A stretch of 64,000 nucleotides of DNA. Source: Candidatus Methylopumilus universalis (GTDB lineage Bacteria; Pseudomonadota; Gammaproteobacteria; Burkholderiales; Methylophilaceae). Location of the stretch: the NCBI GenBank assembly GCA_945883335.1, contig CAMCXI010000001.1, forward strand, positions 248,001 to 312,000. Reading direction: 5' to 3'. Below the pieces are notes generated by a model. It did no database searches and was not told where the DNA came from. It was given only the letters and a program-made list of their open reading frames with translations. Position 1 is the first letter of the stretch. Every line of letters begins with the position of its first letter. The translations under genes and the position numbers were made by a program. Of this stretch, positions 8,733-17,658 are shown in pieces.

Positions 8733-9424
8733 AGCTGCCAATCAATCGTTGTTTCGCCTCGCTTAGTCAGATAAGCGTTGATTTTTGAAAATTGATGATT
8801 GCCAAAAAACCCTCGATGCGCGGATAAAGGCGATGGATGAGGGGATGTGAGCACTAAATGCTTGTTGGTATCAATAATCTCGCCTTTTTTTTGCGCATAA
8901 CTGCCCCACAGCACAAATACCAATCCTTCGCGATGCTTGTTTAATGCTGTAATTGCGGCATTGGTAAACGTTTCCCAGCCCCGCTTTTGATGTGAGCCTG
9001 CGTTGCCAATTTCAACAGTCAGTGTTGCATTAAGCAGCAAAACGCCTTGTTGTGCCCATGGCGTTAGATCTCCTTCGCTACTCATTTTGATGCCTAAATC
9101 GGCTTCAATTTCTTTGAATATGTTTCTTAGTGATGGCGGAATCTTAACGCCTTGCGGTACTGAAAAGCTCAAGCCGTGTGCTTGTGCTTTACCTTTGTCA
9201 TCTCCATGGTAAGGGTCCTGTCCAATGATAACCACACGAACCTTGTCAAAGGGGGTCTGGTTAAAGGCATTGAAAATCAGCGGGCTGGGTGGATAAATGG
9301 TTTTTTCTGCCGCTTTTTCTTGCTTTAAGAAATCGCGTAGCGACTGCATATAGGGCTTGTTTAACTCTGCGCCTATCATGGCTTGCCATGATGTATCTAG
9401 TTGTTCAGTGTGTTCCGCGACCAT
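8729..9424 (-). CDS. ung: Uracil-DNA glycosylase (family 1)
   Basis: The 231-residue enzyme removes uracil from DNA to start base-excision repair. The catalytic water-activating motif GQDPYHGD lies near residue 68, the uracil-binding motif LLLNATLTV near 127 and the minor-groove loop [13 protein letters not shown] near 195, all as in family-1 UDG. Length is typical. It reads toward pyrC, and the two stop codons overlap. Its start lies about 75 bp from rnpB, which runs the other way. Confidence 0.96.
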   Translation of the reverse strand: MVAEHTEQLDTSWQAMIGAELNKPYMQSLRDFLKQEKAAEKTIYPPSPLIFNAFNQTPFDKVRVVIIGQDPYHGDDKGKAQAHGLSFSVPQGVKIPPSLRNIFKEIEADLGIKMSSEGDLTPWAQQGVLLLNATLTVEIGNAGSHQKRGWETFTNAAITALNKHREGLVFVLWGSYAQKKGEIIDTNKHLVLTSPHPSPLSAHRGFFGNHQFSKINAYLTKRGETTIDWQL

Positions 9425-9497
9425 AGTGACTTAACCGTTTATTGATGAAGATGTTTCATTATAAAGGTCGCTATCGTTTGCGTGTTAAAATGGACAT

Positions 9498-9812
9498 GAA
9501 GCTGGCCAGACAGTCGCTGTCGCTTAGGCGAGGGAGGAAAGTCCGGGCTACGCAGAGCAGGATGACGGCTAACGGCCGTACGCTGAAAGCTAGCAATAGT
9601 ATAAGGCGCGGAATAGGGCCACAGAGACGAGCGTATTAAGTTACGGTGAAACGCGGTAACCTCCATCCGTAGCAAGACCAAATAGGCTGACAATGGCGTG
9701 GCTCGCGCTGTCAGCGGGTAGGTTGCTTGAGCGCGCGAGTAATTGCACGCCTAGATGAATGACTGTCACTTGCCGCAAGGCGAGAACAGAACCCGGCTTA
9801 TCGGCCAGCTTC
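9498..9812 (+). ncRNA. rnpB: RNase P RNA (class A, M1-like)
   Basis: The catalytic RNA of ribonuclease P, which matures tRNA 5' ends. The P1 stem is perfect over 10 bp (GAAGCTGGCC at 9498-9507 with GGCCAGCTTC at 9803-9812). The conserved blocks appear in order: GAGGAAAGTCCGGGCT (9533-9548), AGCAAGACCAAATAGG near 9671, GGTAGGTTGCTTGAG near 9715, AGATGAATGACTGTC near 9753 and ACAGAACCCGGCTTATCGG near 9787. At about 315 nt it is shorter than the 377-nt E. coli RNA, with a trimmed P3 and upper arms, as in other beta/gamma variants. Short reading frames here are spurious. Confidence 0.96.
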
Positions 9813-10094
9813 ACTTTTCTTGTTTTTGTTCACTCCGCTTCATTTTTTTCTTCTAAATTCCTTTAGCCTTTCTGCGCTGAAATCATTTTCAAAAATAATA
9901 AATGCTTTTGATTTTTTCTTCTGAATCCCGCAAACCTTTTGTGGGCTTGGGTTTGTTAAATAATCTTAAATTTCGCCTATTTTTTTCACTCTTTATAAGT
10001 CACATTCATTAAATTAGCTATGTGCTTATTTATTAAAGATATTTTATTTATGTGAAAAATGCGCTAAGTCATTGTCCTGTAAAGGAAAAATCAT
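9813..10094. other. Intergenic stretch between rnpB and the mraZ control region
   Basis: No plausible gene lies here. It holds a T-rich run right after rnpB (9818-9860) and a small hairpin with stem CCCGCAAA / TTTGTGGG (9927-9945, one G-T pair) that lacks a T run. The rest is AT-rich with no readable signal. Downstream come a terminator-like hairpin and the mraZ operator, listed separately. Confidence 0.6.
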
Positions 10095-10124
10095 AAAAAA
10101 GGGCTTGCGATAGTCCCTTTTTTT
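10095..10124. terminator. Terminator-like hairpin upstream of mraZ
   Basis: AAAAAAGGGCT pairs with AGTCCCTTTTTTT around a short loop, with one bulged T, giving a short GC stem between an A run and a seven-T run. It would insulate the dcw operon from transcription coming out of rnpB. The stem is short, so efficiency is uncertain. Confidence 0.6.
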
Positions 10125-10142
10125 ATCTATAGTGTCATTTAG

Positions 10143-10167
10143 TGGGTGAAAGTGGTGTTTTGTGGGA
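10143..10167 (+). promoter_or_regulatory. Candidate MraZ operator (three 10-bp-spaced TGGGN-type repeats)
   Basis: TGGGT at 10143, TGGTG at 10153 and TGGGA at 10163 are direct repeats separated by exactly 5 nt, so each falls on the same helix face. MraZ of E. coli and Mycoplasma binds arrays of TGGGN repeats with 5-nt spacers upstream of its own gene. The site is about 100 bp upstream of mraZ. A further TGGGT at 10182 is off register by one base. Confidence 0.7.
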
Positions 10168-10269
10168 ATTTGCTGACCGGATGGGTTGTACTCATCTTCC
10201 CCTTCGGTCAGCAAGTTTTTTACACTTTTATCAACACTCATCAAGATAAAAAAGGATTTAACAGATTTT

Positions 10270-10716
10270 ATGTTTCGCGGCGCTTCATCATTAAGTTTAG
10301 ATGTGAAAGGTAGGCTGGCTGTACCAGCCAAGCATCGCGACGCCCTTTTATCACAAAGTGCGGGTCAGCTTGTGTTGACCGCACATCCTCACCGCTGCTT
10401 ATTGCTGTATCCGCAAGTGGCTTGGGAGCCTATCCAAGCAAAAATGATGTCCTTATCCTCATTCGACAAACGCTCAAGTGCTTTGCAGCGCTTGTTAGTG
10501 GGTTATGCCGAGGATATGCAGATGGACGCAGCAGGCCGCTTGCTGGTCTCGCCAGCGCTTCGTGAGTTTGCGGGTTTGGATAAACATGCGATGTTAGTTG
10601 GTCAGGGTAGCCACTTTGAAATATGGAGTCTCGATGCTTGGCGCGCGCAATTAGATATTGTGATTGCAAGTGAAGATTTGGCATTACCCACTGAATTAGA
10701 AGGCTTCTCACTGTGA
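10270..10716 (+). CDS. mraZ: Transcriptional regulator / division-cluster protein MraZ
   Basis: This 148-residue protein has two SpoVT/AbrB-like halves, each with the family signature: LSLDVKGRLAVPAKHR near residue 8 and MQMDAAGRLLVSPALR near residue 80. MraZ forms rings, binds repeats upstream of its own gene and modulates expression of the dcw operon. The ATG at 10270 is chosen because homologues begin MFRG. The longer frame from 10186 reads through the control region. The nearest AAGGA is 13 nt upstream, rather far, which could limit translation. It overlaps rsmH by 4 bp (GTGA) and heads the dcw cluster. Confidence 0.95.
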   Translation: MFRGASSLSLDVKGRLAVPAKHRDALLSQSAGQLVLTAHPHRCLLLYPQVAWEPIQAKMMSLSSFDKRSSALQRLLVGYAEDMQMDAAGRLLVSPALREFAGLDKHAMLVGQGSHFEIWSLDAWRAQLDIVIASEDLALPTELEGFSL

Positions 10717-11693
10717 GCGCGAGCTCACCATTGACCCAGTCTGAACAATTGGTAGGAGAGGTGTCGCCACACATTACGGTGATGATTGAGGAGGCGGTTG
10801 AAGGTTTGGCGATTAAGCCAGCTGGCACTTACGTCGATGGTACGTTTGGACGTGGTGGACATAGCCGCAAGATTTTGGAAAAGTTGGGAAGTGAAGGTCG
10901 TTTGATTGCGCTAGATCGTGATTTGGCGGCTGTAAGTGCTGCGGCATCTATTCAAGATGCCCGTTTTCAAATTGTACATCGTCATTTTGCTGCCCTGGAA
11001 GAAGTGCTAGCTGAGCTAGATATTTCTACTGTGGATGGAATTTTGTTGGATTTGGGCATTTCATCTCCGCAAATTGATATTGGCGAGCGTGGATTTAGTT
11101 TTAGATTTGATGGCCCATTGGATATGCGTATGGACCAAAGTAGCGGGCAAACCGCTGCTGAGTTTGTCGCGGTAGCTACAGAACAAAAATTGGCGGAGGT
11201 TATAAAGGCTTATGGTGAAGAACGGTTTGCTAAACAGATTGCAAGGGCGATTGTTGCGGCACGCGCAGGGGGGGATGCCATCTCCACTACGAAACAACTT
11301 GCCAAGATCGTGGCAAGTGCCATCCCAAAAATCGAGCCTGGCCAAGACCCGGCGACGCGCACTTTTCAAGCTCTTAGGATTTTCCTCAATCAAGAGCTTG
11401 AGGAGTTATCGCTAGTGTTGCCACAGTGCTTGCATATGCTTGCCCCGCAAGGTCGATTGTCCGTGATTAGTTTTCATTCGTTAGAAGACCGCATTGTGAA
11501 GCAGTTTGTAAAAGGTGAACAAGACAGAGATGACTTGCCATCAAACTTTCCAGTGTTGGCGAAAGATTTGCCGCAACCAAGAATGATGGCGATAGGTAAA
11601 ACGCAAAAACCAAGCGCGCAAGAAGTGAAGAGAAATCCAAGGTCGCGCAGTGCAGTGCTTCGGGTGGCTGAGCGGACGAATGTGAGTTTGTAG
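10713..11693 (+). CDS. rsmH: 16S rRNA (cytosine-1402-N4)-methyltransferase
   Basis: The 326-residue SAM-dependent enzyme (formerly MraW) N4-methylates C1402 of 16S rRNA. Motifs are HITVMIEEAVEGL near residue 20, the SAM loop VDGTFGRGGHSRKIL near residue 38, LDRD near 68, GILLDLGISSPQ near 110 and VISFHSLEDRIVKQF near 250. It starts at a GTG inside the last codons of mraZ, so translation is probably coupled. RsmI, which adds the 2'-O-methyl to the same nucleotide, is encoded 4 kb upstream. Confidence 0.96.
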   Translation: MSASSPLTQSEQLVGEVSPHITVMIEEAVEGLAIKPAGTYVDGTFGRGGHSRKILEKLGSEGRLIALDRDLAAVSAAASIQDARFQIVHRHFAALEEVLAELDISTVDGILLDLGISSPQIDIGERGFSFRFDGPLDMRMDQSSGQTAAEFVAVATEQKLAEVIKAYGEERFAKQIARAIVAARAGGDAISTTKQLAKIVASAIPKIEPGQDPATRTFQALRIFLNQELEELSLVLPQCLHMLAPQGRLSVISFHSLEDRIVKQFVKGEQDRDDLPSNFPVLAKDLPQPRMMAIGKTQKPSAQEVKRNPRSRSAVLRVAERTNVSL

Positions 11694-11996
11694 ATGACAC
11701 GTTTAAATCTCATTTTATTTGCTGTATTGATTCTTAGCTCGCTCAGTCTTGTGACTTCGCAGCATAAGTCACGCAAGTTAATTTTTGAGCTGCAGCAACA
11801 GCAAGAAACGGCGAAATTCTTAAATACGGAGTGGAGTCAGCTGCAATTAGAGCAAGGGACTTGGGCGATGCATAGTCGTTTGGAACAAGTAGCTTCTGAT
11901 TTATTGCACATGCATGTGCCGGACACTAAACATATTCAAATTGTGGCGCCTGATGATGTGCCTTTGCCACAATCAATTACGCCAACATCAAAATAA
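11694..11996 (+). CDS. ftsL: Cell division protein FtsL
   Basis: A 100-residue bitopic protein with one N-terminal membrane helix (about residues 4-20, LNLILFAVLILSSLSLV) followed by a leucine/glutamine-rich coiled coil (about 24-80), as in FtsL, which complexes with FtsB and FtsQ to activate the FtsWI synthase. Sequence identity in this family is low, so the call rests on position between rsmH and ftsI, topology and size. The ATG directly follows the rsmH stop. Confidence 0.9.
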   Translation: MTRLNLILFAVLILSSLSLVTSQHKSRKLIFELQQQQETAKFLNTEWSQLQLEQGTWAMHSRLEQVASDLLHMHVPDTKHIQIVAPDDVPLPQSITPTSK

Positions 11997-12012
11997 GGAA
12001 TGCGCTTCTAAA

Positions 12013-13731
12013 ATGGCCGTTGTTCAGCAAACCATCAAACTACCGCAGTGGCGTCGTCGCTTTCTGTTGGTATTGGTATTGCTGGGTTTCGCCGCATTAA
12101 TCGGGCGGGCCGTTCTTTTGCAAGGTGTGCGGCATGAGTTTTATCAAAAAGAGGGAGCAGCAAGAACAACGCGCTCAATGATGCTTTATGCGCACCGCGG
12201 CATGATCAATGACCGCAATGGTGAGCCGCTAGCAATTAGCTCACCAGTTGAGTCTATTTGGGCAAACCCAGCCGATACCAAAGCAACTAAGGAGCAGCTT
12301 GAAAAATTAGCCAAGTTGTTAGATTTAAGCCCGGCTGAAGTTGGCGCTAAACTTGCCAATCAAAATCGAGACTTTGTGTATCTCAAGCGCAGAATTTCAC
12401 CTGAGCTTGCTAATCATGTGATGGCCTTGCGCATTCCTGGTGTCAATATGCAGCGTGAATACAAGCGCTTTTATCCTGCTGGCGAAGTAACAGCGCAGTT
12501 GGTTGGCTATACAGGGTCGGATGAAAATGGTTTGGATGGGTTCGAGTATCAGTACCAAAAATGGTTATCTGGCAAAGCAGGTAGTCGCCATGTGATTAAA
12601 GATAGACAGGGCCATATTGTTGATGACTTAGAAGCCGTCAAGTTGCCGCAAGATGGTCATGATTTAGTGCTTTCAATCGATAGTAAAATTCAGTATCTGG
12701 CCTATCGCGAATTATCAAAAGCGGTGGAAGAGAACAAAGCAAAAGCAGGTGCTGTTGTTGTGTTAAACGCCAAAACTGGCGAGGTTTTGGCGATGGTTAA
12801 TTTACCAGCCTACAATCCAAACAATCCAAACAAAGAAAGTGCGAAGTCACGCAATCGGGCAATTATCGATCTTTTTGAGCCAGGCTCAACGATGAAGCCT
12901 ATGACCATTGCGGCAGCAATGGAAACTGGAAAGTACACCGCAGAGACTGAAATTGACACTGCACCTGGTACTTATAAAATTGGTACGGCAACGGTGCATG
13001 ATTCCCATCCTAATGGCACCTTGACGGTAGCTCAGGTCATTCAGAAATCGTCTAATGTCGGTTCTGCAAAAATTGCTCTATCGCTTGAGCCGCAATACAT
13101 GTGGGGCGTATTTAATCAGTTGGGCTTCGGTACGATCGCGCATGTTAATTTCCCCGGGGAAGCTTCAGGCAAGCTGAGAAATTACAAAGCATGGCATCCC
13201 ATTGAGCAGGCGACTATTTCTTATGGAAACGGTATTAGTGTCACGCTGTTGCAGTTAGCGCGGGCCTATACCGTTTTTGCTAATGACGGCGAATTAAGAC
13301 CAGTCACATTACTTAAATCAAAAGAGATTGCCGTTGGTCAGCAGGTTTTTTCAAAAGCCACAGCGCTGAGCGTGCGGGATATGCTTGAGACGGTTGTTCA
13401 GGCAGGTGGGACGGCGCCAAAAGCGCAAGTCATGGGTTACCGCGTTGCAGGTAAAACGGGCACAGCACACAAGCCAGGTATAGGCGGCTATCAAGATAAA
13501 TATATTGCATCGTTCGTGGGCATGGCGCCTGCAAGCAATCCGAAATTAATTGTTGCCGTCATGATTGATGAGCCTAGCAATGGTCAATATTACGGCGGTA
13601 TTGTCGCAGCGCCAGTATTTAGTGCTGTGATGGGCGCGACGCTCCGTATGATGGGGGTTCCGCAAGATGCGCCCAATAATAATGTGATCTTGACGCCTCT
13701 GAATTTGCCTGAAGTGAAGGAAGCTACCTAA
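12013..13731 (+). CDS. ftsI: Septal peptidoglycan transpeptidase FtsI (PBP3)
   Basis: The 572-residue class B penicillin-binding protein has one N-terminal membrane helix (about 15-35), a dimerisation/pedestal domain and a transpeptidase domain with the three active-site motifs: SxxK in EPGSTMKPM (about 294), SSN in QKSSNVGSAK (about 347) and KTGT in AGKTGTAHK (about 480). It crosslinks septal peptidoglycan with FtsW. The ATG at 12013 is chosen because the frame upstream to 11914 merely overlaps ftsL and homologues begin just before the basic, pre-helix residues. Its stop overlaps the murE start by one base (TAATG). Confidence 0.96.
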   Translation: MAVVQQTIKLPQWRRRFLLVLVLLGFAALIGRAVLLQGVRHEFYQKEGAARTTRSMMLYAHRGMINDRNGEPLAISSPVESIWANPADTKATKEQLEKLAKLLDLSPAEVGAKLANQNRDFVYLKRRISPELANHVMALRIPGVNMQREYKRFYPAGEVTAQLVGYTGSDENGLDGFEYQYQKWLSGKAGSRHVIKDRQGHIVDDLEAVKLPQDGHDLVLSIDSKIQYLAYRELSKAVEENKAKAGAVVVLNAKTGEVLAMVNLPAYNPNNPNKESAKSRNRAIIDLFEPGSTMKPMTIAAAMETGKYTAETEIDTAPGTYKIGTATVHDSHPNGTLTVAQVIQKSSNVGSAKIALSLEPQYMWGVFNQLGFGTIAHVNFPGEASGKLRNYKAWHPIEQATISYGNGISVTLLQLARAYTVFANDGELRPVTLLKSKEIAVGQQVFSKATALSVRDMLETVVQAGGTAPKAQVMGYRVAGKTGTAHKPGIGGYQDKYIASFVGMAPASNPKLIVAVMIDEPSNGQYYGGIVAAPVFSAVMGATLRMMGVPQDAPNNNVILTPLNLPEVKEAT

Positions 13732-15188
13732 TGCATACGCTTCATTCATCAATAAAAATGCACGCTAATATTAAGCAAATGACGGCAGATAGTCGCCAAG
13801 TGAAGGCTGGTAGTTTGTTTATCGCTTATCAAGGGGATAGGGCAGACGGTCGTGCTTATATTTCAGAAGCTATTAATCAAGGTGCCTCTGCAGTTATTTG
13901 GGAAAAAGACGGCTTTGTATGGAATACAGCCTGGAAAATTCCAAATCAGCCTATTTTGGGTTTGAAAAAAGAAGTCGGCGCAATGGCCAGCGAGTTTTAT
14001 GGCATGCCATCCGATCAGCTTTGGATGGTCGGCGTTACTGGCACAAATGGTAAAACGACTTGCAGTCATTGGATAGCGCAAGCATTTAGCGCACTTGGCC
14101 GACAATCTGCAGTCATTGGCACATTGGGTAATGGTTTGTTAAGCGATTTATCTAAAACGAATAACACCACGCCTGATGCTGTTGTATTACATGGTCTTTT
14201 AGCTGAATATTTAGCAAAAAAAACCAAAGTAGTGGCAATGGAAGTTTCATCACATGGCTTAGATCAAGGTCGTGTCAACGGCGTGAATTTTGATGTCGCA
14301 GTATTTACAAACCTAACGCGTGACCATTTAGATTATCACGGTGATATGCAAGCTTACGGCGAAGCTAAGAAGAAGCTATTTACTTGGCCTGGACTTAAAA
14401 CTGCGGTGATTAATCGTGACGATTCATTTGGATTATCACTTGCAGCCGAGCTGTCTGCTCTGGGCACCAAAGTCATCACATACGGATTAAACAAAGCGTT
14501 TGTCGGTGAAAACGATATTGCGATCAACAGCATGCAATTGAGCGACGCTGGCATCACGCTGGAAGTCATGACTCCTCAAGGTCAGGCCACAGCCAGTGCG
14601 CCTGTCATCGGTGAATTTAATGCGTACAACCTGCTTGCTGTGCTGGCGACATTGTTAGCATCAGATATTGCTTTAGCCGATGCGGTTAAAGCGTTGTCAT
14701 TGATTCGACCAGTGTTAGGACGTATGCAGCAATGCGGCGGTGGTGAAAAACCGCTCATTGTGGTGGATTATGCCCACACGCCCGATGCTTTAGAGCAGGT
14801 GCTCAAATCACTTCGCGCACAATTAACGGCTAGTGCAGAACTGACATGTGTCTTTGGTTGTGGTGGTGATAGAGATCAAGGTAAACGTCCATTAATGGGA
14901 AAAGTGGCTGCTGCCCTTGCGAGCCGCGTGATTATAACCTCTGACAATCCGCGCAACGAATCAGCTGCAAGTATTATTCGTGAAGTCATGGCTGGCGCTG
15001 GCAATAAAGCCACCAGTATTGAGGGTCGTGCCGATGCGATTAAACAAGCCATCAAAACAGCGAAAAAAGGGGATGTGGTGCTCATCGCTGGCAAAGGCCA
15101 TGAAGACTACCAAGAGATTGCTGGTGTGAAATATCCATTTAGCGATATTCAATTAGCGCAAGAAGCCTTGCAGGAGATCGCAGCATGA
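13731..15188 (+). CDS. murE: UDP-MurNAc-tripeptide synthetase (meso-DAP-adding)
   Basis: MurE (485 residues) adds the third amino acid to the stem peptide. The N-terminal UDP-binding part has MTADSRQVKAGSLFIAYQG, the ATP loop is GVTGTNGKTTCSHW (about 102) and the C-terminal ligase domain contains VVDYAHTPDALE and FGCGGDRDQGKRPLMG. The motif DNPRNE (about 405) is the one that selects meso-diaminopimelate, so the peptidoglycan is of Gram-negative DAP type. A second in-frame ATG ten codons in is a possible start. It overlaps murF by 4 bp. Confidence 0.96.
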   Translation: MHTLHSSIKMHANIKQMTADSRQVKAGSLFIAYQGDRADGRAYISEAINQGASAVIWEKDGFVWNTAWKIPNQPILGLKKEVGAMASEFYGMPSDQLWMVGVTGTNGKTTCSHWIAQAFSALGRQSAVIGTLGNGLLSDLSKTNNTTPDAVVLHGLLAEYLAKKTKVVAMEVSSHGLDQGRVNGVNFDVAVFTNLTRDHLDYHGDMQAYGEAKKKLFTWPGLKTAVINRDDSFGLSLAAELSALGTKVITYGLNKAFVGENDIAINSMQLSDAGITLEVMTPQGQATASAPVIGEFNAYNLLAVLATLLASDIALADAVKALSLIRPVLGRMQQCGGGEKPLIVVDYAHTPDALEQVLKSLRAQLTASAELTCVFGCGGDRDQGKRPLMGKVAAALASRVIITSDNPRNESAASIIREVMAGAGNKATSIEGRADAIKQAIKTAKKGDVVLIAGKGHEDYQEIAGVKYPFSDIQLAQEALQEIAA

Positions 15189-16555
15189 TGCGCTTATCTG
15201 AAGTGGCTTTGGCAACCCATGGTCAATTGATGGGTGCTGATGTTGAGTTTTTCAGCGTGGGCACTGATAGTCGTGAGATCAAAAAAGGTCAGCTATTTGT
15301 GGCGCTAAAAGGTGAAAACTTTGATGGCCATGCATATGCCGCGCAAAGTCTAGAACAAGGCGCATCGGCAGTTTTGGTCTCTAAGACATCAGATGTCAGT
15401 CTAGCCGTTTTTGTAAAAGATACGCGCTTGGCACTTGGTGAATTAGCTGCCTACTGGCGACAAAAATTTTTGATGCCTGTGGTTGCGGTCACTGGCAGCA
15501 ATGGCAAAACGACAGTGAAAGAAATGCTTGCTGCAATTTTGAGGGCATCAACGGGCAATGATGACAGCGTATTAGCCACCCAAGGCAATTTTAATAATGA
15601 CATTGGCTTGCCACTGACGATGCTTAATCTTCGCGATCAACATCATTACGCCATATTAGAGATGGGCATGAATCATGCGGGTGAGATTTCCTATTTAACG
15701 CGATTAGCAAAGCCAAATGTAGCTTTGGTAAATAACGCTGGTACAGCGCATATCGGTGAACTTGGCAGTATTGAAGCGATTGCGAATGCCAAAGGCGAGA
15801 TTTTTGAAGGCTTGGCTGATGGTGGTGTAGCCATTATTAATGCAGATGATGCCTTTGCCGATTTGTGGAAAAAATTAGCAAGCAATCATCAGCACATGAC
15901 CTTCGCTTTGAATACAAAAGCAGACGTGACTGCAACATATGCGCTTCGCCTTGTAGATAGCCATATTGAATTGCGCACACCTGTTGGCAATATCTCATTT
16001 ACTTTGCCCGCACCGGGCTTGCACAACGTACGCAATGCTTTAGCGGCTGCTTCTGCAGCGCTAGCGTTGAATGCCTCTCTCGAGCATATTGCGGAAGGGT
16101 TAAGCCAATTTGCAGGGGCAAAAGGCCGCTTACAAGCTAAGCAAGGTCTAGCTGATGCCAAAGTGATCGATGATACCTATAACGCCAACCCCTCATCAAT
16201 GAAAGCCGCGCTTGACGTGCTTAGTGCAAGCCAAGGTCAGCGTGTTTTTGTGATGGGTGATATGGCCGAGTTAGGTAACGATGAAATAAGTATGCATGAG
16301 GAAGTTGGTCGTTATGCAAAAGAGGCGGGCATCGAGAAGCTCTTCGTACTTGGCAATTTAAGTCAACACACAGCCAAAGCGTTCGGTACAGATGCGTTCC
16401 ATTTTGAAACGGTAGAAGCTTTGACTAAAAGCCTTATAAGCATCATGGATGCTGAAACAACAGTGTTGGTAAAAGGCTCACGCTCAATGCGTATGGAGCG
16501 AGTAGTCAATGTGATTCAAGTAGCACAAACGAATAATAACGGGGGAAAACACTAA
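15185..16555 (+). CDS. murF: UDP-MurNAc-tripeptide:D-Ala-D-Ala ligase
   Basis: At 456 residues, MurF attaches D-Ala-D-Ala to make the UDP-MurNAc-pentapeptide. It has [18 protein letters not shown] near residue 27, the ATP loop [13 protein letters not shown] near 102, [11 protein letters not shown] near 159 and [17 protein letters not shown] near 325. The first two codons are both ATG, and the first overlaps the murE stop. It ends in a one-base TAATG overlap with mraY. Confidence 0.96.
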   Translation: MMRLSEVALATHGQLMGADVEFFSVGTDSREIKKGQLFVALKGENFDGHAYAAQSLEQGASAVLVSKTSDVSLAVFVKDTRLALGELAAYWRQKFLMPVVAVTGSNGKTTVKEMLAAILRASTGNDDSVLATQGNFNNDIGLPLTMLNLRDQHHYAILEMGMNHAGEISYLTRLAKPNVALVNNAGTAHIGELGSIEAIANAKGEIFEGLADGGVAIINADDAFADLWKKLASNHQHMTFALNTKADVTATYALRLVDSHIELRTPVGNISFTLPAPGLHNVRNALAAASAALALNASLEHIAEGLSQFAGAKGRLQAKQGLADAKVIDDTYNANPSSMKAALDVLSASQGQRVFVMGDMAELGNDEISMHEEVGRYAKEAGIEKLFVLGNLSQHTAKAFGTDAFHFETVEALTKSLISIMDAETTVLVKGSRSMRMERVVNVIQVAQTNNNGGKH

Positions 16556-17658
16556 TGTTGCTAGAACTTGCTCGCTGGTTAGCGCACGATATTCGCGGCT
16601 TTAATGTATTTAACTACATCACGCTTCGTGCCGTTTTAGCAACGATGACTGCTTTAGCAATTTCATTTGTCGTTGGCCCAAAACTGATTCGCAAATTAAC
16701 AGAATATAAGGTTGGTCAGTCTGTGCGTGATGACGGTCCACAAACCCACTTAGTTAAGGCGGGTACGCCGACGATGGGCGGGGCATTGATTTTGGTGGCG
16801 ATTGCGATTTCCACTTTGCTTTGGGCGGATTTGAGCAACCGATATGTTTGGGTGGTGCTATTCACAACCTTAGGTTTTGGCGTCATTGGCTTCGTGGACG
16901 ATTGGCGCAAGGTGGTTTATCGCAACCCTAAAGGCTTGTCAGCTAAAGCGAAATACTTTTGGCAGTCAGCCATTGGTTTTGGGGTGGCTGTTTATTTAGT
17001 TCAAACAGCGGTTCTGCCTGCAGAGACCACATTGTATGTGCCATTTTTCAAACATCTCGTTTTCCCAATGAGTTCTATCGCTTTTGTAGTGCTCACCTAT
17101 TTAGTGTTGGTGGGTAGCAGTAATGCAGTGAACTTGACCGATGGTTTGGATGGCTTGGCCATTATGCCAACACTCATGATTTCTGCTGCTTTAGCGATTT
17201 TTGCTTATGTGACTGGTCACATTTTCTTCTCGAAATATCTTGGTATTCCTTATGTACCCGGCGCAGGTGAATTGATGGTGTTTTGTGCCGCAATGTCAGG
17301 TGCAGGGCTAGGATTTTTGTGGTTTAACGCATACCCAGCAGAAGTGTTTATGGGAGATGTTGGTGCTTTGGCTTTGGGTGCCGCACTAGGCGCGGTGGCA
17401 GTGATTGTTAGACAAGAAATCATCTTGTTTGTGATGGGTGGGGTGTTCGTCGTGGAGACTTTATCGGTAGCTATTCAAGTTAGTTATTTCCGATATACCA
17501 AAAAGAAATTTGGCGAAGGTCGACGCATCTTTTTGATGGCGCCTCTGCATCATCACTATGAACAAAAAGGCTGGAAAGAAACGCAAGTGGTTGTCCGCTT
17601 CTGGATTATTACCATGATGTTAGTGTTAGTTGGATTGGCAAGTTTAAAAATACGATGA
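16555..17658 (+). CDS. mraY: Phospho-MurNAc-pentapeptide transferase
   Basis: This 367-residue integral membrane enzyme moves phospho-MurNAc-pentapeptide onto undecaprenyl phosphate to form lipid I. About ten hydrophobic segments are visible. The conserved loops are [11 protein letters not shown] near residue 75, [13 protein letters not shown] near 108 (the aspartate pair), [13 protein letters not shown] near 188, [11 protein letters not shown] near 262 and [13 protein letters not shown] near 327. It lies between murF and murD with overlaps at both ends. Confidence 0.97.
   Translation: MLLELARWLAHDIRGFNVFNYITLRAVLATMTALAISFVVGPKLIRKLTEYKVGQSVRDDGPQTHLVKAGTPTMGGALILVAIAISTLLWADLSNRYVWVVLFTTLGFGVIGFVDDWRKVVYRNPKGLSAKAKYFWQSAIGFGVAVYLVQTAVLPAETTLYVPFFKHLVFPMSSIAFVVLTYLVLVGSSNAVNLTDGLDGLAIMPTLMISAALAIFAYVTGHIFFSKYLGIPYVPGAGELMVFCAAMSGAGLGFLWFNAYPAEVFMGDVGALALGAALGAVAVIVRQEIILFVMGGVFVVETLSVAIQVSYFRYTKKKFGEGRRIFLMAPLHHHYEQKGWKETQVVVRFWIITMMLVLVGLASLKIR

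Noticed and set aside
9439-9693. Open frames on both strands across 9439-9693
   Set aside because: They lie over the RNase P RNA, whose conserved blocks and 10-bp P1 stem explain the sequence.
9927-9945. Small hairpin in the rnpB-mraZ gap as a terminator
   Set aside because: It has no T run, so I list it only as part of the intergenic description.
10044-10331. Antisense 95-residue frame over the mraZ control region
   Set aside because: It covers the terminator, the MraZ operator and the start of mraZ on the other strand and resembles no protein.
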